From Candidatus Obscuribacterales bacterium (GTDB lineage Bacteria > Cyanobacteriota > Vampirovibrionia > Obscuribacterales > Obscuribacteraceae): a stretch of DNA of 64,000 nucleotides. The notes beneath the pieces are model-generated. The model did not search any database and was not told the origin of the DNA. It saw nothing but the letters and a program-made list of their open reading frames with translations. The DNA is taken from the NCBI GenBank assembly GCA_020050685.1, contig JAGVKG010000044.1:1-64000 (forward strand), read 5' to 3'. A program made the translations under genes and the position numbers. Positions 57,501-64,000 of this stretch are shown here, piece by piece (position 1 is the stretch's first letter; the number at the start of each line of letters is the position of its first letter).

Positions 57501-60500
57501 GCCGCAACTCTAATTGTGCCACCATAACCATTCGATCCGGAGGCATCGAGATTGCCACCATCCCAAAGGAAATATTCAGCACCAAGAATTTGAATCGTGC
57601 CACCATATGCGCCGGTAACGCTGAGGGTATTGGTATCGACCAGACCGGCCGTACTCATACTAATCAAGCCACCAATGCTGTCATTTACCTGGGTGGCATT
57701 AGCATTCAGGGCGGCAGCACCAAAAGTGCTGATGGCAAAAAATGGCGACTCAATGACTATCGTGCCGCCAGCCACACCACCATTGGCATTGACCGTCGCT
57801 GTATTTGTGCCACCTACGGTTTGAGAGCCGTCGCGCAAAATATTTACGGCTTGCGGCCCACTAATGAAAATTGACCCGCCAAATGACGAAACCGATGAGA
57901 CATCGATATCGGCATTGAAATTACTTGAACCGAACCATTCGTTATATATCTCGACATAAGCAGCTAAAGATCGAATGGCCAGACTGCCACCGCTTCCTGT
58001 TGTCCCTTGAGCCAAAAGGCTAACTTCAAAGTCACTTAGCTCTGCACCGGATGCCAGATATATACTACCGCCAGTTTGTCCGGAGGCATTGATGCTGTTG
58101 CCCGTCTGATTATCAGCAGAGCCCAATACGATAGTAGCACCTGGTGCGTACAACATTACCGAGCCACCGGCGCCGACATTGCCCACTGAATTGGCCAAAA
58201 TTGATGCGCCGTTAGGCAAAGTGATACCAGCGGCAGCAAGAATTTGAATTGTTCCACCCTGTACCGTACCGGAGACATCAACGTCCATGAGGGAAGCAGA
58301 ACCAGCGGTAGTTTCAATAATTGCCACGCCACCGGAACCACTGGCGCTGTTTGAGGTAATAGCACCGTTGAAAGTCATGTCCCCTGATCCTAAAAGCACC
58401 AAGTTCGTCGGTTTATTGCTGGTTTGTGCACCGACCAATCCGCCAAGGAAAATATCTCCGCCGCGAGCAGTCACCGGCACAAGCAATTGAGTGTCCCCGA
58501 CAGCATCAATCGTCAATACTCCAGCAGGAGCGTTGATCGAATCAAAACCACCCGGCTTAAAACCGGTCACGGAGCCTGGCGTGAATGAAAGTGTTGTGGT
58601 TGTCGTAATTGAATTTTGAATTGAGGTTGGCGTGCCGCTAAATATTGCTCCAGCCGTTCCTCCAGTTAAATTCGTTGTACCACGATTTACAGTCACACCG
58701 GCATTAACAACACAATAAAGATTGCCACCCTTATTGTTGACACCACCTGTGGTGGCTCGTAGATTAATAGTGCCAATAGTAATTCCAGTGCCGGTAGTGG
58801 CTCCGGACGAGACAAACAAATCACCGGCCAAAGATGTGGTGCTGGCACCATCGCTATTGGCATTTGCTACAACATTTCCCATGCTAACCGTACCAGATGC
58901 CACTACACCAATGCTTCCAGCAATACCATTCAAGCCGGTTGCGGAAGTGGTCAAGGTCGACAAGGAAATATTACCGGATGCACCAGCATTACCAATGATC
59001 ACATCTCCACCGAACGTAATGCCTGTAGTGTTAATAGCACCGACCGATAAGGTGCCAGTTTGAGCTGGGGCGGAAGGTGTACCAGTAGTACCTGCCATTA
59101 CCACAAGATTGCCGCCCTGGGCACCAGATGAGGCAGTCGTTACTGAGCCAAGGCTAACTTGCCCTGGAGCAGTGACGTTGATGCTGCCACCACTTCCGGT
59201 TGAACCATTGCCTGTCGATGATACTATCAGCGCCGATACTGTTCCTGTTCCACCGGTGCCACCAGACAAGAAAATGTTGCCACCACTGCCGGAGGTGGTG
59301 CCACCATTGGCAGTGATATTGCGCGCACTGATATTGCCTGTAGCGGCAATATTGACGGAACCGGCTGAACCGGATGTACCAAGGTTCGTGGTTGTGATAT
59401 TTGCCTGATTGAGGGCGGTAAACGAGCTGCCAAAAAATGTCACACTTCCAGCACTAGCTCCTGAGCTGCTACTTGTCGTAATTGCCCCAGTTACAGAGAT
59501 TGCCCCACCATTAGTCGATAAAAGTATGTTTCCTGATGCGTTGCCGGCACCAACCCCGGAGGTAACTATACCGTTACCAGTTATAGTGATCGAATCTCCC
59601 AAATCCGATTGCAAGAATACATTGCCGCCACCCTGGAAAGTGCTAGACGTTTGAATGCCATTCACGGAGATACTTTGAAAAGCTTCAAGATTGACCACAC
59701 CACTAACAATTACTCTGCCAGCAACAATTGTTGATCCGCTGAGCGCCTGAAAACCACCAAAGGAATTGGGTGCCAGTGTGCCGGTAGCAGTGACAGTACC
59801 AAGCTGAATGGAACCGGCAGCTAGTGGATTATTGATTGTAATTGATCCAGGAGAGCCTGAACTTGTCCCGGACGAGGCATTGATATTGCCTGTTTGCACA
59901 CTAGTTTTGGCAAACAAATAAATATCGCCACCATTGCCATTTTGACCGGCGACAGTAACGATATTATTAGTAGTCAGTGTATTGCCAACCAGATTACCAG
60001 CAATCAAAGCGACAAACCCACCATTGCCGGAAGTGGCACCACCAGCTGATTGTATGGCACTAGTAGAAATGTTGCCTTGAGGTGTGCTTATCCAAATTGA
60101 GCCACCATTGCCAACGGCACCAGTAGTAGTTGTAACTGCCTGAGTAGATACATTGCCGGCTGACGAAGTTATCGTTATCACTCCAGAATTTCCGGCATTG
60201 CTACCGCCCGTTGTGGTCACGTTGCCGCTTATGGTTATGTCCAAATCGGCCGAGAGATCAATATTGCCACCGGTGCCGGACGAACCAGCCGTGGTATTTA
60301 TCTGATTAGTATCAATCGTACTATTGGTGGATACAAGTTGCACATTGCCACTGTCACCTCGTAAACCACCACCAAATGTTTGAATGTTTCCATTAAGCGC
60401 CAAGGACTGATCTGCCGAAATTGTCACATTGCCACCAGATCCGACACCGGAGCCACTCTGGGCAGCCCGTGCTGTAATTGCGGCAGTCGAGACCGAGCTA

Positions 60501-62737
60501 TTTGTTGAAGTTATCTCAACATTGCCCGAGTTTCCCGTGGTCGAACTACCCGATGCCGTAATTGCGCCACCAATATCTACTGCTAGATCAGCTTGAACAA
60601 ATACATTGCCACCATTGCCCGTATGTCCTTGGGAAGCTGCGTTCAGGGCCTGCGTCGTTATGCTGCCGGCGGAAATTAGTGTAATGTCACCACTGTTGCC
60701 AGTCGCTGTACCACCCCGGGTAAATATAGTGCCGCCAATTGTCATCGCTAATCCTGAGGTTAACGACACACTGCCGCCATTAGCGTTACTTCCCGGTCTA
60801 GCATCAATTTGATCTGTGGCCACAAGTGTGCCACCAGCATTCATGACAATACTGCCGGCATTTACTCCATTAGCAGAGTTGACATTAATAGAGTGATTAA
60901 CAGCAATATTTCCGCCGGCAATTATGTTGGCCAGAGTACCCGGTCTTAAATTGTTGTTCAGCGTGATGCCGGCATTTTCCAAAGTGACGTCGGGAGCAAA
61001 ATCATTGCCGGAAGAAATGGTACCATCGGAGGCAAACGTCATACTAGTGCCACTGGTAAAGACTGGCTGAGCGGTGGTCAGATTAATCGTACCACCACCA
61101 CCAGAAGAGGAATTGGCTTGAACTATTCCGAGGGTAATTGCAGTTCCACCGGTGGCACCAGCTATCACATTGATGTTTCCATTGACGCCGGAACCAGATC
61201 CGGACGTATCAAGCAGGCTGTCACTCGGCAAATTGATCATACCGCCTGCACCACCATCAGAGGCAAATGCCACCAAAGTAATATTGCCACCATTGCCATT
61301 GCCGCTTGCCCCTCTGGCGTTCAAAGTCGCATTAGCCGAACCGGTAAAAGTTATGTTGCCACCCACCGGCGTCAAGGAACTAATGGTCACATCGCCGGTA
61401 GCCGGGCTTCCCGGCGGAATCGAACCGGAGTCCGAACCGGAGGAGGATGTAATGTTGGCACCAGCAACCAGGGCAATGTTGGCACCATTGGCACCGCCGT
61501 CTGTGGCGCGAATTGTGGAGTTGCCTGTGAAAGTAATGTTGTCCCTGGCGATGATTGCCACTGCCTGGGAAACAGTCAAGTTGCCTGTGATGTTGATACC
61601 GGCGGCCGTATTGAAAAATGTCGGATCGCCTGTAACCGAAACGTTGCCGAGGTTGAGCATATCTGCCTGGGCAGTCAAATGCGCTTCGTGGCTTGTCACA
61701 TTTACAGTACCTGAGGCGTTGCCGATATTGGCATTAACAATGCCTCGCCCAGAAAACAGATTTAATTCTTTGGATAAATAGTCACCGCCCTGGAGCGTGA
61801 GGTCCGCCTTATTCATGAAGGCACCATCACGCATGTTAATCGCTCCAGCATAGGCTTGCAAGACACCACCAAGATTATTGACCAACATGCTTTGATTAAG
61901 GGTTGATGCCAGGTTAACATTGCCAGACAGGGCAGAAATTATTCCCGAGTTGGTAAATTGGCCCGAGCCGGCATACAGGTTGACATTGCCTGCCGCCTGC
62001 AAAACTGGCACCTGCGGAACAGCAGAATTTAGATTGACAATCGAGCCTCCCGCCATAAGCCCTAAATTTCCAGAGCTGGAAATTGTTCCAGCATTAACAA
62101 TATCCCCGGCGGAAATGAGCCTGAGGTTGAGACTGGACTGTCCGGCGAGGTCGGCGGGCAGGAAGGATGTGATAATCCCGGTTGCGCCATTAAAAATATT
62201 AGCGGCTGAAATAGTAGCAGTGTTTACGCGCGGGCTTGTGGAGAATGCCACCAATTTACCTTGATTCACGAGGTTGCCAGTCAATGTGAAATTGGCAGCT
62301 TGGCCAAAGTTTTGGTACAGCTTGACTCCCTCAGGAATCACCAGGCTACCGATAGAGCTAATCAAACCTGGGCTAAGGGAAAAACGACCGCGGGTTGCCT
62401 GTCCTTCCGCCCCTAGAACCAAAGTCTGAGTGCCTGAGGTGATCATCTGTGATGCAGCCAAGAACTCAGCCGGTGTCAGCAGATCGGATGGATTGACCGC
62501 TCGCGTTACGCCCCCAACTTGAATATTGATTGCTCCTGTTAGGCCGGCAATAGACATCGTACGCTCAACAGAGGACAAATCAAGCTCAACCATACCCGGA
62601 ACACCAGGCATGACAGATTGTGCCTGCGCCCGCGCGTCAGCACGCTCCCGGAAGCTAGGTGCAGCCAGAAGTGATGATGGCAAGGTCGCCAAGATTAGCG
62701 CCATAGACATTGCCCAAGCAATCAACGCTCGCTTCAC
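54587..62737 (-). CDS. Giant secreted adhesin-like protein 2 with FecR-like C-terminal region, 2716 aa
   Basis: GTG 62737 is chosen because GGAGGG lies 8 bases upstream and a signal peptide follows (KRALIAWAMSMALILATLP, ending LLAA). The frame is open to 62947. Residues about 80-560 match the N-terminal module of the other giant in order: LVNQGKL/LLNQGTL, GDPTFFN in both, ITLVAF/VTLVAF and NVIAGAT/NVIAGGT. The middle (about 560-2450) has many S/T/N-rich beta repeats (GNGGxIxI, TTSSGxxGN) with far less Gly-Gly than the first. About 2525-2632 looks like a FecR-type domain: GGISLATGEMLVTAYDQTSLEF, RILMEPDTIALV. No anchor or barrel is seen. It is probably a surface beta-helix; its partner for export is not here. 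Confidence 0.88.
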   Translation of the reverse strand: MKRALIAWAMSMALILATLPSSLLAAPSFRERADARAQAQSVMPGVPGMVELDLSSVERTMSIAGLTGAINIQVGGVTRAVNPSDLLTPAEFLAASQMITSGTQTLVLGAEGQATRGRFSLSPGLISSIGSLVIPEGVKLYQNFGQAANFTLTGNLVNQGKLVAFSTSPRVNTATISAANIFNGATGIITSFLPADLAGQSSLNLRLISAGDIVNAGTISSSGNLGLMAGGSIVNLNSAVPQVPVLQAAGNVNLYAGSGQFTNSGIISALSGNVNLASTLNQSMLVNNLGGVLQAYAGAINMRDGAFMNKADLTLQGGDYLSKELNLFSGRGIVNANIGNASGTVNVTSHEAHLTAQADMLNLGNVSVTGDPTFFNTAAGINITGNLTVSQAVAIIARDNITFTGNSTIRATDGGANGANIALVAGANITSSSGSDSGSIPPGSPATGDVTISSLTPVGGNITFTGSANATLNARGASGNGNGGNITLVAFASDGGAGGMINLPSDSLLDTSGSGSGVNGNINVIAGATGGTAITLGIVQANSSSGGGGTINLTTAQPVFTSGTSMTFASDGTISSGNDFAPDVTLENAGITLNNNLRPGTLANIIAGGNIAVNHSINVNSANGVNAGSIVMNAGGTLVATDQIDARPGSNANGGSVSLTSGLAMTIGGTIFTRGGTATGNSGDITLISAGSITTQALNAASQGHTGNGGNVFVQADLAVDIGGAITASGSSTTGNSGNVEITSTNSSVSTAAITARAAQSGSGVGSGGNVTISADQSLALNGNIQTFGGGLRGDSGNVQLVSTNSTIDTNQINTTAGSSGTGGNIDLSADLDITISGNVTTTGGSNAGNSGVITITSSAGNVSTQAVTTTTGAVGNGGSIWISTPQGNISTSAIQSAGGATSGNGGFVALIAGNLVGNTLTTNNIVTVAGQNGNGGDIYLFAKTSVQTGNINASSGTSSGSPGSITINNPLAAGSIQLGTVTATGTLAPNSFGGFQALSGSTIVAGRVIVSGVVNLEAFQSISVNGIQTSSTFQGGGNVFLQSDLGDSITITGNGIVTSGVGAGNASGNILLSTNGGAISVTGAITTSSSSGASAGSVTFFGSSFTALNQANITTTNLGTSGSAGSVNIAATGNISARNITANGGTTSGSGGNIFLSGGTGGTGTVSALIVSSTGNGSTGSGGSINVTAPGQVSLGSVTTASSGAQGGNLVVMAGTTGTPSAPAQTGTLSVGAINTTGITFGGDVIIGNAGASGNISLSTLTTSATGLNGIAGSIGVVASGTVSMGNVVANANSDGASTTSLAGDLFVSSGATTGTGITIGTINLRATTGGVNNKGGNLYCVVNAGVTVNRGTTNLTGGTAGAIFSGTPTSIQNSITTTTTLSFTPGSVTGFKPGGFDSINAPAGVLTIDAVGDTQLLVPVTARGGDIFLGGLVGAQTSNKPTNLVLLGSGDMTFNGAITSNSASGSGGVAIIETTAGSASLMDVDVSGTVQGGTIQILAAAGITLPNGASILANSVGNVGAGGSVMLYAPGATIVLGSADNQTGNSINASGQTGGSIYLASGAELSDFEVSLLAQGTTGSGGSLAIRSLAAYVEIYNEWFGSSNFNADIDVSSVSSFGGSIFISGPQAVNILRDGSQTVGGTNTATVNANGGVAGGTIVIESPFFAISTFGAAALNANATQVNDSIGGLISMSTAGLVDTNTLSVTGAYGGTIQILGAEYFLWDGGNLDASGSNGYGGTIRVAAPLDVQFSLPGNQTDNFVSVAGTIGGGLIDVSAIGPVISYETSFLANATTGPGGSVQLSSYNDTVTLYQLHWDNGGGDAGAFSSNIDVSSTSAAGGQIFLIGAMGVSSTLDSSECCGGIVSASFNTNGATAGGSIIINATFAGDVMLDELTAISANASSGQGGTIFVANFGSGAISSTTTLSATGSAGGGAIAAVSGGTLTLLDINAQATTSGLGGGIYVSSVDDLATGALNASGLSASGGTILITTAQPDPSATGVTLSSSANPSGTITVASFNVSGSIAGSASMYTSGGATITGGGGATTDTNKAVLPKSLSITANFAISPDILPGGGLLSFSNTAILTLSGFGLSTLPLAVTPGTVALGTVGGVGQSFSVLAGGVISFVSVNTSNGAGSGGNILLYTLSSATNTIRGTGDLNASASGAGFTAGRIYLSAPFGAAATTGNILSQGNSSAANNDVSIITGAAAGTGGQYSIALGGAAAGGCADVGNGNSNCNGQLTGLGTGTLGNQSNIVGNRIVFVSTGGGISAPMNSISGSVSGFASGAYSLTVASGNLLVDDIMAKEGTLYLRNEQQSGTTQFSITLNSGKTLFANNGNVNLVNLDSNSGVIVLEANSRIVAFTRTKATAGNVNVAIPTIPVSPSVGTAPPNTVANNLNGGQVYFNSANFVTTGPTNTINAIGANVVFNAPNGGNSITMNGGVSITADPPVNLTPASNSFNGGTTSFTGLDTSPNRGITTKFKTKIPLSILKGNRIASSKTPVSGFRARKNESGQLANGTVLVSYSPLNLVPGVVTLQTATAVVEYCHTANVSQNCHGGISLATGEMLVTAYDQTSLEFDGCRILMEPDTIALVSKANGILKIRNLHDSGSQSLSCIVDGRKLIVCPGQELLLGHGSFDQINDGVGRRLVQNLELERWKAQTAEVSLVSLVADVGLLNKVMQSGHDYHKIIASKVMRTGACLMMVTSDHGPYRRTGI

Positions 62738-62855
62738 AACAAATTCCCTCCGCCAACCCATATAACAAAAGGCTTGCCAAATCCAAGTTGGCATCGCCCA
62801 GCCAGTTTTTTGATTCCCAAACATTGTTAAAAATACTAATACTAAGGCCCCACTA

Positions 62856-62867
62856 ATTATAGTTATA
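62856..62867 (-). promoter_or_regulatory. Possible -10 boxes of giant gene 2
   Basis: On the minus strand an extended -10 TGCTATAAC is followed at once by TATAAT. Both lie about 120 bases upstream of GTG 62737. They suggest a leader of about 110 bases. No matching -35 was found. Confidence 0.4.
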
Positions 62868-62960
62868 GCAAAGATGAGGGTTGTCCGGGAATTTGAAATC
62901 TTGTTGAAATAAAATCTGAGAGCAAAGCAGGAAATTTTGCCAACCACATGAGATCATTGA

Positions 62961-62976
62961 TTGACAAATGTGTCAA
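62961..62976. promoter_or_regulatory. Palindrome TTGACA-N4-TGTCAA between divergent genes
   Basis: This perfect 6-bp inverted repeat, AATG in the centre, lies between giant gene 2 and the ACT gene, 39 bp before the latter's start. Each arm is itself a consensus -35. It could be an operator for both genes. No -10 stands at 17 bases on the plus strand. Confidence 0.45.
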
Positions 62977-63014
62977 CTGCCTGAAACGGCATGACAATTC
63001 ATGGAGGGCTGTAC

Positions 63015-63560
63015 GTGCCAAAAACTGTAGTTCTAACAGGCGTTGGACATGATCAAGTGGGAATTGTCGCAGAAGTAACCCAAAAGCTTTTTGATTTTGG
63101 TTGCAACCTTCTCGATTCCAGCATGACCTTGCTGCGCGGTGAGTTTGCCATTATTCTCATGCTTGAACTAGCTGAGAATCAGTCGATGGAAGATTTACGG
63201 TCGCGCTTAAAAGATGTGGAACAAAAGATGGGACTGACCATCATGCTGAGAGAACTTTCGGCAAACGAAATTGCCGAGCAGACGGATTCTGGCACACCAC
63301 ACATGATTTCTGTCTATGGTGGCGATAAGCCTGGTATCGTCTGTGGTATCACGCAACAATTAGCTAAACTCGGTGTGAACATCACCGACGTTGAAACAAA
63401 GGCGTCAAGAGAAGGAAGCGAGACAATATTCGTCATGATTCTGGAAGTCTCAGTCCCGAAGGCAATGAGTACCCAAGATTTAGAAAAGGGACTGTCTGAT
63501 GTTTCCAAAACACTCAAGGTTGACGTCACAGTCCAATCCGTAGAAGTTCTTGAGCTATAA
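63015..63560 (+). CDS. Tandem ACT-domain regulatory protein, GcvR-like
   Basis: The 181-residue protein has two ACT domains: PKTVVLTGVGHDQVGIVAEVTQKL (from residue 2) and HMISVYGGDKPGIVCGITQQLAKLGVNI (about 95-122). This is the GcvR-like arrangement, which binds amino acids or partner proteins rather than DNA. GTG 63015 has GGAGGG 6 bases upstream; the longer frame from 62991 would cover that site. It is 20 bp before peptide deformylase and probably co-transcribed. Confidence 0.85.
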   Translation: MPKTVVLTGVGHDQVGIVAEVTQKLFDFGCNLLDSSMTLLRGEFAIILMLELAENQSMEDLRSRLKDVEQKMGLTIMLRELSANEIAEQTDSGTPHMISVYGGDKPGIVCGITQQLAKLGVNITDVETKASREGSETIFVMILEVSVPKAMSTQDLEKGLSDVSKTLKVDVTVQSVEVLEL

Positions 63561-63580
63561 AGCGGAGCCTTTCAGTTTAT

Positions 63581-64000
63581 ATGGCACTATTGGAAATCCT
63601 CACTTACCCAAATCCATTGCTCAAATCCAAATCTGAGCCGGTCCACGATTTGGATCAAGAGACACTGAAATTTATTGATGACCTGTGCGAAACAATGTAC
63701 GCAAGCCCAGGTTGCGTCGGTGTTGCAGCACCACAAACAGGTGTTCTAAAAAGAATCATCGTTGTTGATGCATCACGCAACGCTAAATGCGAACTACAAC
63801 ACGGCAAGATGATCTTGATTAATCCGGTTATCGAATGGCAACAAGGCGACGTCATGGCTCGTGAAGGCTGTCTCAGCGTGCCGCATTTCACCGGCAATGT
63901 AAAACGCGCCAAAGACATTCGCTTTCGCGCCCAAACATTAGACGGCAAAGAAATTCAAATGGAAACAAGCGACTTTGAAGCCCGAGTTATTTTGCACGAA
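63581..64000 (+). CDS. def: Peptide deformylase, 3' end cut by window edge
   Basis: The first 140 codons are present with no stop. Seen are ALLEILTYPNPLLK at the start, motif 1 CVGVAAPQTG, motif 2 EGCLSVP (metal-binding Cys), and motif 3 beginning VILHE, which is cut after the Glu of HExxH. The enzyme removes the formyl group from new proteins' N-terminal Met. ATG 63581 follows the ACT gene by 20 bp. Confidence 0.95.
   Translation, partial: MALLEILTYPNPLLKSKSEPVHDLDQETLKFIDDLCETMYASPGCVGVAAPQTGVLKRIIVVDASRNAKCELQHGKMILINPVIEWQQGDVMAREGCLSVPHFTGNVKRAKDIRFRAQTLDGKEIQMETSDFEARVILHE

Noticed and set aside
55182-62264. Plus-strand ORFs up to 209 aa opposite giant gene 2
   Set aside because: The same shadow effect applies in Pro/Val-rich frames. 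They start and stop with the repeats and show no recognised domain.
62738-62947. Longer N-terminus of giant protein 2 (start at 62947)
   Set aside because: The ribosome site and signal peptide fit GTG 62737, and the extra 70 residues would put a second membrane segment before the signal peptide.

Overview
The window reads as a bacterial chromosome segment of moderate GC content, densely coding, with long same-strand gene runs. The lineage is inferred, not proven. A cyanobacterial-type long NusB followed directly by FtsY, a 7TM-HD (PgpH-like) phosphohydrolase, respiratory genes without photosynthesis genes, and very large glycine-rich surface proteins together suggest a non-photosynthetic relative of Cyanobacteria (Melainabacteria/Vampirovibrionia, Obscuribacter-like). 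A search with NusB, RuvB or FtsY would settle this.

Region 1 (1-8.4 kb, all minus strand): a universal stress protein, a di-haem cytochrome c and a quinol-type nitric oxide reductase, followed by a bifunctional FTCD (end of histidine degradation, releasing glutamate) and a glutamate dehydrogenase homologue. The dehydrogenase has His where the family has its catalytic Lys. An M50B-like membrane peptidase lies beside this block. Region 2 (8.4-15.3 kb): a methyltransferase, a PlsC-like acyltransferase, tRNA-Ser(GCU), a secreted class C beta-lactamase-like hydrolase, two small genes, a VapBC toxin-antitoxin pair and a DUF4143 ATPase. The last two units each have a palindrome in the promoter.

Region 3 (15.5-29.5 kb) is core housekeeping: cdsA, a YibE/F membrane protein and ruvB overlap in one minus-strand operon. 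Then come a family 2 glycosyltransferase, pgpH-like, rsmD, nusB-ftsY and an Lhr-type helicase.

Region 4 (29.7-37.9 kb) is one gene for a 2726-residue secreted protein with about 34 glycine-rich repeats of roughly 60 residues. A paralogue of nearly equal length (about 2716 residues) lies at 54.6-62.7 kb on the other strand. It shares the N-terminal module but has a different repeat region and a FecR-like C-terminal part.

Region 5 (37.9-47.0 kb) is an accessory island. It holds a complete type I Zorya anti-phage system (zorA-zorB-zorC-zorD, coupled and overlapping), a DUF3800 gene and the decayed remains of an IS66-type element. The beginning of a VOC/glyoxalase gene is broken off exactly at the island edge. 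Region 6 (47-54.6 kb) carries an acyl-CoA synthetase, a permease, a HyuA-type hydantoinase/oxoprolinase, a secreted serpin and an Hpt protein. The right end has an ACT-domain regulator and the first 140 codons of peptide deformylase, cut by the window edge.
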